DNA of 64,000 nt from Amycolatopsis arida (GTDB taxonomy: Bacteria; Actinomycetota; Actinomycetes; Mycobacteriales; Pseudonocardiaceae), in the NCBI RefSeq assembly GCF_900115565.1, contig NZ_FOWW01000009.1, positions 186,001-250,000 on the forward strand, in the 5' to 3' direction. The position numbers and the translations under genes are program-made. Positions within the stretch are counted from its first letter, which is position 1; every line of letters begins with the position of its first letter. Positions 19,228-27,909 of this stretch are shown piece by piece. Below the pieces are notes generated by a model. The model made no database searches and was not told where the DNA came from. It saw nothing but the letters and a program-made list of their open reading frames with translations.

Positions 19228-21141
19228 ATGGCTCGGTTCCGGTCACGCACGCTGGTCACGCTCCTCGCCACGGCCCTCGGCACGGCCCTGCTCCCCGCCG
19301 GCACCGGGGCCGCGGCGCCCCCGGCCCCCACCGTGCGCGACGGGCTGAGCCAACCGATCTACTCCTACGCCGACGCCATCCGCGAGCGGGTCTGGGTGGA
19401 CATCGGCCTCGACGCCGACCGGGACGGCCGCTCCGACCGCGTCGTCGTCGACGTCATCCGACCCGCCGAGCCGGCCCGACGGCACCTCAGGGTGCCGGTG
19501 ATCATGGACGCCAGCCCGTACTACGGCAACCTCGGGCGGGGCAACGAGAGCGAGCGCAAGACCTACGACGCGCACGACCGGCCGCTCGGCTTCCCCCTGT
19601 TCTACGACAACTACTTCGTCCCCCGCGGCTACGCCGTCGTCCAGGTCGACCTCGCCGGCACCAACCGCTCGCAGGGCTGCCTCGACGTCGGCGGCCGCTC
19701 CGACATCGCCTCCGGCAAGGCCGTCGTCGACTGGCTGAACGGCCGCGCCACCGGCTACGACGACGCCGGCAACCGCGTTCGCGCCGACTGGAGCACCGGC
19801 GCCGTCGGCATGATCGGCAAGTCGTGGGACGGCACCATCGCCAACGGGGTCGCCGCCACCGGCGTCAACGGGCTGCGCACCATCGTGCCGATCGCCGCCA
19901 TCAGCTCGTGGTACGACTACTACCGCTCCGACGGCGTCTCCTTCGGCCGCGACCCCCTCGCGCTGGCCCGGCGGATCGAGTCCCCTGCCGCCGCCGCCCG
20001 CTGCTCGGCCGTCCACGAGCGACTCGCCACCGGCGCACCCGCCAACGGCGACGTCACTCCACTCTGGACGGAACGCGACTACGTCCGCAAGGCCCAGCGG
20101 GTGAAGGCGAGCGTGTTCGCCGTGCACGGCCTCGGCGACCTCAACGTGAAGACCATCCACCTCGGGCAGTGGTGGGACGCGCTCACCGTGCCCCGCAAGC
20201 TGTGGCTGTCGCAGACCGGGCACGTCGACCCCTTCGACTTCCGCCGCGCCGAGTGGGTGCGCACCCTGCACCGGTGGTTCGACCGGTGGCTGCTCGACGT
20301 GCCCAACGGCATCGAGCACGAGCCCACGGCCAGCATCGAACGGGCCCCGGACCAGTGGGTGGACGAGCCGAGCTGGCCGGTGCGCCGGCAGACCACGCTG
20401 TGGCCCCGGCCCGGCACCGAGCCCGGCCTCGGCACGCTCGGCACGACACCACCCTCCCGCGACGCCCACGCGGACTTCACCGACGACCCCACCCAGGGCG
20501 TCCGCGACTGGGTCGTCGCGCCGGACACGCCCTCCCCCGCCCGGGTGCTGTTCGACACCGGGCCGCTCGCCGCCGACGTCCGGGTCGCTGGCACCGGCAC
20601 GATCACCGTAACCGCCATCCCGTCCACCGACACCGCGCACCTGAGCGCGATGCTGGTCGACTACGGTCCCGCCACCACCCGCGACTACCTCTCCCGCGAC
20701 GAGGGCATCCGTACCCTGACCACCGAATCCTGCTGGGGAGCGACCCGCCCCGGTGACGACCCCTGCTACCGCGACACCGAGGCCACCACGGTCGACGTCG
20801 ACGCGGAGGTGATCGCCCGCGGCTGGACCGACCTCGCCAACCACCGCTCGCTGCGCACCCCGCGCCGGCTCGTCCCCGGCCAGCCCTACGAGATCACCTT
20901 CCGGCTGTCCACAACGGACCACGTGGTGCCGGCGGGGCACCACCTCGCGCTGATCGTGGCCGGCACCGACCGCGGGTTCATCGTCGCGCCCGCGCGACCG
21001 CCGTCGGTGCGGCTCGACCTGCACGGCACCAGCGTGCGGCTACCGCTGCAGGGCGTGCCCCAGCCGGTGTCCGGCGCGCCGGCGCGGGTGCGCGAGGACC
21101 GGCTGCCGCCGGTCGCGGTGCGCGGCGACTTCGTCCGGTGA
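19228..21141 (+). CDS. Secreted X-Pro dipeptidyl-peptidase (S15/CocE)
   Basis: 637-residue secreted serine hydrolase of the S15/CocE-NonD family. A signal peptide (MARFRSRTLVTLLATALGTA, then LLPAGTGAAA) is followed by an alpha/beta hydrolase with nucleophile Ser199 in GMIGKSWDG, Asp304 in HGLGDLNV and His332 in TGHVDPF, then a C-terminal galactose-binding-like beta domain (from about 430) typical of the family. Likely removes X-Pro dipeptides from peptides, by family inference. ATG 19228 follows GGGAGG; earlier in-frame starts would bury the signal peptide. Not part of the M. tuberculosis order here. Confidence 0.88.
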   Translation: MARFRSRTLVTLLATALGTALLPAGTGAAAPPAPTVRDGLSQPIYSYADAIRERVWVDIGLDADRDGRSDRVVVDVIRPAEPARRHLRVPVIMDASPYYGNLGRGNESERKTYDAHDRPLGFPLFYDNYFVPRGYAVVQVDLAGTNRSQGCLDVGGRSDIASGKAVVDWLNGRATGYDDAGNRVRADWSTGAVGMIGKSWDGTIANGVAATGVNGLRTIVPIAAISSWYDYYRSDGVSFGRDPLALARRIESPAAAARCSAVHERLATGAPANGDVTPLWTERDYVRKAQRVKASVFAVHGLGDLNVKTIHLGQWWDALTVPRKLWLSQTGHVDPFDFRRAEWVRTLHRWFDRWLLDVPNGIEHEPTASIERAPDQWVDEPSWPVRRQTTLWPRPGTEPGLGTLGTTPPSRDAHADFTDDPTQGVRDWVVAPDTPSPARVLFDTGPLAADVRVAGTGTITVTAIPSTDTAHLSAMLVDYGPATTRDYLSRDEGIRTLTTESCWGATRPGDDPCYRDTEATTVDVDAEVIARGWTDLANHRSLRTPRRLVPGQPYEITFRLSTTDHVVPAGHHLALIVAGTDRGFIVAPARPPSVRLDLHGTSVRLPLQGVPQPVSGAPARVREDRLPPVAVRGDFVR

Positions 21142-21177
21142 CGGAGGGCCGCGGCCCGGCCGTGGCACGATGCGCTC

Positions 21178-21690
21178 ATGGGTTCCGGGGACGAGCTGGT
21201 GGCGCGCTACTCCGCGAACGGCGCGATGGTGGGCCGGGCCCGCCGGGCCGAGGTGCGGGCGCGGGGCCTCTGGCACGCCGCCGGCGTCGTGCTGGTCCGC
21301 TCGGGCGACGGCGAGCGGGTCTACGTGCACCGGCGCTCGCCCGGCAAGGACGTCTTCCCCGGTGCCTACGACTGCTGGGCGGGTGGGGTGGTCGCCGCCG
21401 GCGAGACCCCGGCCGAGTGCGCTCGCCGTGAGCTGGCCGAGGAGTTGGGCATCCGGGGCGTGGTCCCGCGGCCGCTGTTCACCCATGTCTACGACGTGCC
21501 GCCGATCCGGTGCCACAACTTCGCGTTCGAGGTCCGGTGGGACGGGCCGATCGTGCACCAGCCCGAGGAGATCGTGTCCGGTCGCTGGATGCCGCTGGCC
21601 GCGCTGCGCGAGTGGGCGGACGACCCGGGCGCTCCACTCGTCCCGGACGGCCGGCTGGGGCTGCGGGAGTGGTTGCGCCGCTTCGGCTGA
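21178..21690 (+). CDS. NUDIX hydrolase
   Basis: 170-residue NUDIX protein hydrolysing a nucleoside-diphosphate-linked substrate. The complete NUDIX box is present at about 65-87: GGVVAAGE, seven residues, then RRELAEELGI, with the metal-binding Glu residues intact. The layout (RRSPGKDVFPGAYDCWAGG before the box) resembles the isopentenyl-diphosphate isomerase-like subset of actinobacterial NUDIX proteins; exact substrate unknown. The gene starts 36 bp after the peptidase stop and ends 8 bp from the convergent lipoprotein gene. Confidence 0.88.
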   Translation: MGSGDELVARYSANGAMVGRARRAEVRARGLWHAAGVVLVRSGDGERVYVHRRSPGKDVFPGAYDCWAGGVVAAGETPAECARRELAEELGIRGVVPRPLFTHVYDVPPIRCHNFAFEVRWDGPIVHQPEEIVSGRWMPLAALREWADDPGAPLVPDGRLGLREWLRRFG

Positions 21691-21698
21691 CCGGCGCG

Positions 21699-22331
21699 CT
21701 ACGGCTGGTCCGGTGCGCGCCCCAGCGCCGTGGTGGCCACGGGCACCAGCCGGGTCACCGCCGCGGACGCCCGCCCGGTGCTGCCGGCCGCCACCGTCAC
21801 CGTGGAGACCACGTGGTCGCGGGCCAGCAGGACGGTGCACCGCGGGCCGACGCACCACGCCCGGTGCGCGTCGGCGCCGGGTGGAGCCGGCAACGCCAGC
21901 GGTTCGCCGCCCGCACACGTCGCCGCGGTGACGACCTCCGCCGCGGGCCGGTCGGGGTAGCCGATCACCAGCTGGGTCAGGGCGGAGTTCGTGGGGTACT
22001 CCCAGCCGGCCTCCCGCACCTGGGCACCGGGCGGCGCGGTGAGCGAGGCGAAGCACTCGGCCCGCTCGACCCTGGTCGAGGGGCGTACCCCCTCGGCGGC
22101 CACGTCGGCGTCGGTGAGGACCGCGGCGTCGACGGCGGGGCGCACCGGGGCGGCCGACGGGGTGGGAGGTGGCGGCGAGGCCGTCACCGGCCCGGACCTG
22201 GCAGCCGTCTCCGGTTCGGCGGCAGGGGCCGGGTCGTCGTAGTAGGTGTTCAGGTCGTTGGGCCGGTCCGAGCAGCCGGCCACCCCCAACCCCACCAGTA
22301 CGACGACCGCGATCGCTGCACCATGGCGCAC
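21699..22331 (-). CDS. Putative lipoprotein, unknown function
   Basis: 210-residue predicted lipoprotein: hydrophobic start and lipobox LGVAGC (Cys about 20), then a Pro/Ala/Thr-rich linker (about 35-65) and a globular domain with four cysteines (ECFAS, TCAGG, WCVGPRC) that could form two disulfides. No named family recognised. GTG start at 22331. Convergent with the NUDIX gene and upstream of nothing obvious; probably a cell-envelope protein. Confidence 0.75.
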   Translation of the reverse strand: MRHGAAIAVVVLVGLGVAGCSDRPNDLNTYYDDPAPAAEPETAARSGPVTASPPPPTPSAAPVRPAVDAAVLTDADVAAEGVRPSTRVERAECFASLTAPPGAQVREAGWEYPTNSALTQLVIGYPDRPAAEVVTAATCAGGEPLALPAPPGADAHRAWCVGPRCTVLLARDHVVSTVTVAAGSTGRASAAVTRLVPVATTALGRAPDQP

Positions 22332-22453
22332 CGTCTCGTCCCTCCCGGTTCCCCGGGCCCGCCCCCAGTCGGCGAGCAGTGGCCCCCGACCCTAGTGGGT
22401 GCCGATCCGCGGCCGCGCGGGTCCTGCCCGCTGGATCGGTTCGCCAGCCCGGA

Positions 22454-23395
22454 TCAGTGCCAGTCCAGCGTGCCGCGCTGGGCCCAGTACTGCTCGGGCG
22501 GCTCGGCCGGCACCGGCGGGTCCGCGTCGACCAGGTCAGCGGCGCGGTCGGCGGCGGCGAGGTTGCCCCGCAGCTGGGCGACGCTCACCGGCCCCACCAG
22601 CACGACGTCGGCCCAGGGCCGGGCCAGCGCCGCCGCGATCGCGAGCGTGGCGGCGGGCAGGTTCCGCGCCGCCGCCCGTTCGGCCAGCGGCGCCGGCGGC
22701 CGTACCGCGAGCCGTCCGTTGGCCAGGGTTTCCTTGAGCTGTACGAGAACTCCGGCGGCGTGGGCGTCGGCCAGCGCGGTCTCCGCCGACCGCTCGAGCA
22801 CGTTCCACGTCGACTGCACCGCGGTGAACACCCGCCGCCCGGACACCTCCAGGTCGAGCGCGCGGGTGATCGTGTCCGTCTGGTGCGGGCCGGAGGTGGA
22901 GAATCCGACACGCACGCCCGAGTCCGCGAGCGCGGCGAGCTCGGCCAGCAGCTCGCCGTCGGTGAACAGCGGGCTGTCCGGGGTGAGCGAGTGCACCTGG
23001 TACAGCGAGATCGCGTCGCCGAGCAGGTGCCGGCTCTCCCGCCACTGGGCGCGGAACCGCCGCGCCGAGTGCTCCTTCTCCTCGTGCACCGCCGCGTCGA
23101 GCCGCCACCCGCCGACGTAGGCGTAACCCCACTTGCTCGACACGATCACGTCGCGGTGGCCGCGCTCGGCCAGCCAGCCGGCCAGGAACTCCTCCGCGCG
23201 ACCGTAGGAGCGGGCCGCGTCGAACCGGCGAACGCCGGCGGCGTAGGCGGCGTCGAGCACCTCATGGGTCCTGGCCCGCATCGCCGGCACACCGCGATCC
23301 GCGGGAAGCGCCTCCAGCCGCCTTTCGTTGATGTATGCCGGGCGGCCCAGGGCCGCCAGTCCGACCGCGATCCTCGCGAGCTGCGTGGTGGTCAC
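22454..23395 (-). CDS. Aldo/keto reductase
   Basis: 313-residue TIM-barrel oxidoreductase using NAD(P)H. The catalytic tetrad is visible: Asp in RRFDAARSYGRAEEF, Tyr in the same segment, Lys in VSSKWGYAY and His in YQVHSLTPDSP. The NADP-binding end has the VGPVSVAQLRGNLAAA segment. The protein resembles the yeast-type aldo/keto reductases used on small aldehydes; substrate unknown. GTG at 23395 is supported by a TACCGT hexamer 8 nt upstream. Confidence 0.87.
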   Translation of the reverse strand: MTTTQLARIAVGLAALGRPAYINERRLEALPADRGVPAMRARTHEVLDAAYAAGVRRFDAARSYGRAEEFLAGWLAERGHRDVIVSSKWGYAYVGGWRLDAAVHEEKEHSARRFRAQWRESRHLLGDAISLYQVHSLTPDSPLFTDGELLAELAALADSGVRVGFSTSGPHQTDTITRALDLEVSGRRVFTAVQSTWNVLERSAETALADAHAAGVLVQLKETLANGRLAVRPPAPLAERAAARNLPAATLAIAAALARPWADVVLVGPVSVAQLRGNLAAADRAADLVDADPPVPAEPPEQYWAQRGTLDWH

Positions 23396-23688
23396 GAGCT
23401 GGAACGGTACCTGGACCCTCGTCCTTGCTCTCTGGGTGAGGTTAGTGATGTCCGCTGAGAATCAGTCGAGACCTTTCGAGGCGAGCCGTATAGGTTGTTA
23501 TACACATCTCTCGGGGATTCGTAGGTGGCCAAAGTTCAGGATCCGTTCTGGCTGGGCATCTCCGCGAGATGGGGCTTCCAGAACTGTCCGCTGTAGACGT
23601 CCGATGTGGAAGTGACCGATCGAGACCACCGAATCAGCCGAGGCGCGCGGGGCGCTGATCGAGAAGACGGGTGGCCGAGAGGCGCGAA
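23396..23688. other. Intergenic region, lower GC, no gene
   Basis: 293 bp between the aldo/keto reductase start and the HTH-like gene stop. No supported gene. It is visibly less GC-rich than its surroundings, holds one copy of the GTATAGG-N3-TTATAC palindrome (23488-23503) and a short hairpin CATCTC-CGC-GAGATG at 23557-23571. Confidence 0.6.
23488..23503. promoter_or_regulatory. Palindromic site A, GTATAGG-N3-TTATAC
   Basis: Sequence GTATAGGTTGTTATAC. GTATA and TATAC arms are inverted around six bases. Same orientation and near-identical to site B (24103-24118, differing at two central bases) and site C (61596-61611). Lies downstream of the HTH-like gene and upstream of the aldo/keto reductase start by about 90 bp. 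Likely a protein-binding site; the partner is inferred. Confidence 0.6.
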
Positions 23689-24093
23689 TCAGGTTTCCTC
23701 GTGGGGCCGTGGCGGGGCGGGCTGGCTGTGCGCGTTGGTGCCGGTCTCGTGACGGCGGAGCAGCTCCAGGAACTGCTCGGAGTTCAGCACCTGCCGGTGC
23801 AGCTTCTCCAGCCGGGCGGCCGGCGCCCGCACGTAACCCTTGCCGAACACCGGCGCGATCTGCCGCAGACTCGCCCCCGCCTCCCTGGCCGCCAGCAACG
23901 TCCAGTCCGACGCGTTCGCGAACGCCGTGGACGCGCGGCGCAGCTCGCCGAGCAGCGTGATCAACTCCGGAGCCGCCACCTCCCCCGCGCGGACCCGCTC
24001 GGCGGTCTCCTGCAGCCAGGCCAGCACCTGGGTCGACGTGATCGGGGCGTGCGGCGGGCGCCGTTCCGGTTCTTCCATCGAAGGATTGCTCAT
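23689..24093 (-). CDS. Small HTH-like protein, probable DNA-binding
   Basis: 134-residue protein without a firm family name. Residues about 30-95 form predicted helices; DWTLLAAREAGASLRQIAPVFG (split as two helices around GAS) looks like a helix-turn-helix of the sigma-region-4 type. The N-terminus is Glu/Pro/Arg-rich, the C-terminus His/Pro-rich and probably disordered. ATG 24093 is chosen; site B lies 9-25 nt upstream of it, where a regulator would block initiation, so autoregulation is likely. A second in-frame ATG is at 24078. The gene stands alone between an aldo/keto reductase and a glycanase. Confidence 0.65.
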   Translation of the reverse strand: MSNPSMEEPERRPPHAPITSTQVLAWLQETAERVRAGEVAAPELITLLGELRRASTAFANASDWTLLAAREAGASLRQIAPVFGKGYVRAPAARLEKLHRQVLNSEQFLELLRRHETGTNAHSQPAPPRPHEET

Positions 24094-24102
24094 AGACCCA
24101 GC

Positions 24103-24118
24103 GTATAGGACGTTATAC
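24103..24118. promoter_or_regulatory. Palindromic site B, operator-like, before HTH gene
   Basis: Sequence GTATAGGACGTTATAC, ending 9 nt from the HTH-like gene's ATG, overlapping where its ribosome site should be. It matches site A at 14 of 16 bases and site C at 13 of 16. Position suits autorepression by the adjacent HTH-like protein. Confidence 0.65.
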
Positions 24119-24178
24119 AGAATCCGGTGCGACACGCCGGGGCGGGGAGCGGTGGAACGCCCCCCGCCCCGGCAACGC

Positions 24179-25234
24179 TCAACGTCCGGCGCGGATCCGC
24201 TCACGAACCCACATCCCGGCCTCCTTCAGCGACCCGGTGCCGGTCCACGGACCGCCGGCGCTGCAGGTTCCCCGCTTGAACACCGCGCCCGATCGGTGGT
24301 CGTCGGAGAAGTTCCAGTTCACCCAGCTGATCTTCTTCGCGGCCATCAGGTCGAGGTACCGCTGCGACCGGGTGAAGTCGTTGGTCCCGTCACCAGAAGC
24401 GGTCTGCGTACCGAACTCGGTCACGAAGATCGGCAGCCGATCCGCCGCCCTGGACAGCGTGTCCAGGTACCGCGTGCCGTGCGAGGCGGCGTAGAAGTGG
24501 AACGTGTACATGATGTTGCTCGCCCGCACGGGGTTCGCCACGATCTCCTGCTCACTCGACCCTTCCGACACCCCGAGCGAGGACCAGGCTCGGGTGCCCA
24601 CGAGCACCACGGAGTCCGGGTCGTGCGCCCGGATCACCGGGATGACTTGCTCGGCGTAGCTCCGGACCGACGGCCAACTCACCCCGTTCGGCTCGTTGGC
24701 GATCTCGTAGAGCACGTTGGTCTTGCCCTGGTGCCGTCGGGCGATCTCGGCGAAGAACGTCTTCGCGCGGGACAGGTTGTAGTGCGGATCACCCGGGGTG
24801 AGCATGTGCCAGTCGACGATGGCGTACATCCCGCGCGCCGTGGCGTCCTCGATGTACCGGTGCACCATCGCGGTGAACCGCGCCGGGTCGGTCTCGTACC
24901 CGCCTTCCTGGATGTACATCGAGATCCGCAGCACGTCCGCGCGCCAGTCCCGGGCGAGCGCGTCGAGCGAGCCGTTGGTGACGCAGTGCGCGTACCACTG
25001 CAGCCCGTGGGTGCTCATGCCCCGGAGCTGGATCGGTCGCCCGCCGCCGTCGCACAGCGTGCGGCCACACACCGAGACCTTCCCGTACCGCTCGACCGGT
25101 GTGGCCGGTGCCGCCACGGCGGTGGGCGCGTCGGGCAGGGCCCGCGCCGCGCCGACCGCGCCGACCGTGCCGCCGGGTGCCAGCGCGACCACGGCGAGTG
25201 CGGCGACCGCGCGCATCCGGATCTGCCACCTCAT
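24179..25234 (-). CDS. Secreted GH5 endoglucanase-like glycoside hydrolase
   Basis: 351-residue secreted glycanase of family GH5. A signal peptide (MRWQIRMRAVAALAVVALAP then a small-residue stretch) precedes the catalytic barrel. The acid/base Glu181 is in YEIANEPNG and the nucleophile Glu273 in PIFVTEFGT; upstream LRISMYIQEGGYE and DWHMLTPGDP carry further active-site residues. No cellulose-binding module is present. The frame starts with a GTG 15 nt earlier, but ATG 25234 has AAGGAG 6 nt before it. Probably cleaves beta-1,4-glucan, by family inference. Confidence 0.88.
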   Translation of the reverse strand: MRWQIRMRAVAALAVVALAPGGTVGAVGAARALPDAPTAVAAPATPVERYGKVSVCGRTLCDGGGRPIQLRGMSTHGLQWYAHCVTNGSLDALARDWRADVLRISMYIQEGGYETDPARFTAMVHRYIEDATARGMYAIVDWHMLTPGDPHYNLSRAKTFFAEIARRHQGKTNVLYEIANEPNGVSWPSVRSYAEQVIPVIRAHDPDSVVLVGTRAWSSLGVSEGSSEQEIVANPVRASNIMYTFHFYAASHGTRYLDTLSRAADRLPIFVTEFGTQTASGDGTNDFTRSQRYLDLMAAKKISWVNWNFSDDHRSGAVFKRGTCSAGGPWTGTGSLKEAGMWVRERIRAGR

Positions 25235-25769
25235 CAGCGTCTCCTTCACGAGGATCGAGGGCCACGGCGCCGGCCGTGCCCGACTGTCGCTGGTGGCGGC
25301 GGATCCCGGATCGTCGGTGACCCGGAACTGGTAGGTTTGTTACCTAACGACGGTGACGCTAGTCACAGCGCGACGACGGCGTCAATGCGCCGACCGGGCA
25401 CGACGCCCGATCACGATGCGTCGCGCGCAGGGACCGCCGGATGGTGCGCGCGATCTGTGGATCCGTTTCGGGCATGGAACAACTCGACGTGTCTCCCACG
25501 GGGGCGCATCCCGCGCCGGCGTTGTGCTGGGCACGCCCCGAACCGTCGTGGGAACAGGTGTCGTGGGAACAGGCGGAGCCCCGTGCTCGCCGCGAGCCGA
25601 AGGTGGCCTTCGGTACCGAAGATGTACCCAAGATCACCTTGGGCTCGCAGGCAACGCCCGCGCACCCCAACGTCGAACTCGCCGTCCGGAACGTCGATCT
25701 CGCGGGGGTGGGCAGGCGAGGACCCCGGTTGCCGCGGAGCGGCGAACCGGGGTCCGTCAGCGCCACCGG
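25235..25769. other. Intergenic region with repeats and hairpins, no convincing gene
   Basis: 535 bp between the glycanase and mpa. A weak open frame on the plus strand (25441-25854) has no recognisable domain and runs into the mpa 3' end antisense, so it is not called. The stretch holds a palindrome near the glycanase promoter (25332-25346), a duplicated GTCGTGGGAACAGG block near 25546-25577, a perfect CTTCGGTACCGAAG palindrome and a CCCAAG-ATCAC-CTTGGG hairpin near 25610-25645. Confidence 0.6.
25332..25346. promoter_or_regulatory. Palindrome TAGGT-N5-ACCTA upstream of GH5 gene
   Basis: Perfect 5-bp arms around TTGTT, extendable to GGTAGGT / ACCTAAC with one mismatch. It is about 100 bp upstream of the GH5 start, in the expected promoter zone, so it is a candidate operator for carbohydrate or GntR/TetR-type control. 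The regulator is not in the window. Confidence 0.45.
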
Positions 25770-27602
25770 TCAGAGGTACTGGCCGGTGTTGCTCGCCGTG
25801 TCTATGGCCCGTCCGGAGTCCTGGTTCTTCCCGGTGACCAGGGTGCGGATGTAGACGATCCGCTCCCCCTTCTTCCCCGAGATCCGCGCCCAGTCGTCCG
25901 GGTTGGTGGTGTTGGGCAGGTCCTCGTTCTCCGCGAACTCGTCCACGATCGCGTCCAGCAGGTGCTGCACCCGCAGCCCGGGCTGCTTGGTCTCCAGCAC
26001 CGACTTGATCGCCGACTTCTTCGCCCTGTCCACGATGTTCTGGATCATCGCGCCAGAGTTGAAGTCGCGGAAGTACAGCACCTCCTTGTCACCGTTGGCG
26101 TAGGTCACCTCGAGGAACCGGTTGTCCTCGCTCTCCTCGTACATCCGCTCCACGGTGTGCTGGATCATCGCGTCCAGCGTGGCCCGCACGTCGCCACCGA
26201 ACTCCGCCAGGTCGTCGGCATGGATCGGCAGGTCCTCCTGCAGGTACTTGGAGAAGATGTCCTTCGCGCCCTCGGCGTCCGGCCGCTCGATCTTGATCTT
26301 CACGTCCAGCCGGCCCGGTCGCAGGATGGCCGGGTCGATCATGTCCTCCCGGTTGGAGGCGCCGATGACGATGACGTTCTCCAGCCCCTCCACGCCGTCG
26401 ATCTCCGACAGCAGCTGCGGCACGATCGTGGTCTCCACGTCCGAGGAGACACCGCTGCCGCGGGTGCGGAAGATCGAGTCCATCTCGTCGAAGAACACGA
26501 TCACCGGGGTGCCGTCGGACGCCTTCTCCCGCGCCCGCTGGAAGATCAGCCGGATGTGCCGCTCGGTCTCACCGACGAACTTGTTGAGCAGCTCAGGCCC
26601 CTTGATGTTGAGGAAGAACGACTTGGCGTCCTTGCCGTCCCCACGCACCTCGGCGACCTTCTTCGCCAGCGAGTTCGCCACCGCCTTGGCGATCAGCGTC
26701 TTACCGCAGCCCGGCGGGCCGTAGAGCAGCACGCCCTTCGGCGGGCGCAGCTGGTACTCCCGGTACAGGTCGGCGTGCAGGAACGGCAGCTCCACCGCGT
26801 CCCGGATCTGCTCGATCTGCCGGGACAGCCCACCGATGTCCTCGTACCGGACGTCCGGCACCTCCTCGAGCACGAGGTCCTCGACCTCGGCCTTGGGCAC
26901 CCGCTCGTAGGCGTAACCCACCTTGGTGTCGACCAGCAGCGAGTCACCCGGCTTGAGCGTCTCCTCGCTGAGCGAGTCGGCCAGCCAGACCACCCGCTCC
27001 TCGTCGGCGTGCCCGACCACCAGCGCACGGGCGTGCCCGTGCTCGACCTCCGGCTGCAACACCTCGCGCAGCGCGGACACCTCGCCGGTGCGCTCGAACT
27101 CGCCGGCCTCCACCACCGTCAGCGCCTCGTTGAGCCGCAGCGCCTGGCCGCGCCGCAGCTCCGCGATCTCCACCGCGGGAGACACCGACACCCGCATCTT
27201 CCGACCCGCCGTGAACACGTCCACGGTGTTGTCGTCGTACGCGGTGACGAAGACGCCGTAACCGCTCGGCGGCTGGGCGAGCCTGTCCACCTCCTCGCGC
27301 AGGGCCAGCAGCTGCCCCCGCGCCTCCCGCAACGTCTCCACCAGCTTGTTGTTGCGCTCGGTGAGCTGGTTGATGCGCTCCGTGGCCTCGGCCAACCGCT
27401 CCTCGAGCACGCGGCTGTGCCGGGGCGACTCGGTCAGCTTGCGGCGCAGCAGCGCGACCTCCTCCTGCAGGAACCGGACCTGGCGGGCCTGGTCCCCGGA
27501 GAGCTCCCGCGCCACACCACCCGCGTTGTCGCCGGCGCCGACTCCGTGGGGATCTGTTGGGTCGGCCTCCTCGTGCCGACCTCCGGGAAGGTCATGTTGC
27601 AT
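25770..27602 (-). CDS. mpa: Proteasome-associated ATPase Mpa (ARC)
   Basis: 610-residue AAA unfoldase that recognises Pup and threads pupylated proteins into the 20S core. An N-terminal coiled coil (about 38-97, repeated Leu/Glu/Arg heptads) binds Pup; two OB folds follow (about 98-240); the AAA module has [20 protein letters not shown] (Walker A), [16 protein letters not shown] (Walker B) and [17 protein letters not shown]. The C-terminus ends GQYL, the family's docking motif with penultimate Tyr that inserts into the alpha-ring pockets and opens the gate. ATG at 27602 follows GAGGAGG at 6 nt. So docking ability is retained although prcB is not in the locus. Confidence 0.97.
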   Translation of the reverse strand: MQHDLPGGRHEEADPTDPHGVGAGDNAGGVARELSGDQARQVRFLQEEVALLRRKLTESPRHSRVLEERLAEATERINQLTERNNKLVETLREARGQLLALREEVDRLAQPPSGYGVFVTAYDDNTVDVFTAGRKMRVSVSPAVEIAELRRGQALRLNEALTVVEAGEFERTGEVSALREVLQPEVEHGHARALVVGHADEERVVWLADSLSEETLKPGDSLLVDTKVGYAYERVPKAEVEDLVLEEVPDVRYEDIGGLSRQIEQIRDAVELPFLHADLYREYQLRPPKGVLLYGPPGCGKTLIAKAVANSLAKKVAEVRGDGKDAKSFFLNIKGPELLNKFVGETERHIRLIFQRAREKASDGTPVIVFFDEMDSIFRTRGSGVSSDVETTIVPQLLSEIDGVEGLENVIVIGASNREDMIDPAILRPGRLDVKIKIERPDAEGAKDIFSKYLQEDLPIHADDLAEFGGDVRATLDAMIQHTVERMYEESEDNRFLEVTYANGDKEVLYFRDFNSGAMIQNIVDRAKKSAIKSVLETKQPGLRVQHLLDAIVDEFAENEDLPNTTNPDDWARISGKKGERIVYIRTLVTGKNQDSGRAIDTASNTGQYL

Positions 27603-27909
27603 TCGGCACCTCCTCGGAATGCATTTCTTTCCACGGTACCGGCGATCACCGACAAGAAAAGCCCTTCCGCATCACAAGATCGGCGCGTCGCGGGCACCTT
27701 GCACGTTCGCCGGGCGGGCGCAAGGGCCAACCCGGTACGGGAACGACCCCGGCGCCCACCGCCCTCGGACTACCCCTCCGCCGGCCACCCAACCGCACCG
27801 GAAGCGCTGATCCCGCCACGAAGCGCCGCCCCGCCCGCTAGCATCGGGACTCCGCCGCTCCGTGCGGCGAGGGGATCCCACGGAGGACGACAGAGTTGAA
27901 GAGGCAGCC
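27603..27909. other. Divergent intergenic region, no gene
   Basis: 307 bp between the mpa start and the start of the proline/glutamine-rich membrane protein gene. It must hold both promoters. A TAGCAT hexamer at 27839-27844 is a possible -10 box for the plus-strand gene. I see no coding frame with recognisable content. Confidence 0.5.

Noticed and set aside
25330-25348. Iron (IdeR/DtxR) box upstream of GH5 gene
   Set aside because: It shares only the TTAGGT half with the iron box consensus; spacing and the other half differ.
25441-25854. 137-codon frame next to mpa
   Set aside because: No domain, no ribosome site, and it overlaps the mpa 3' end antisense.
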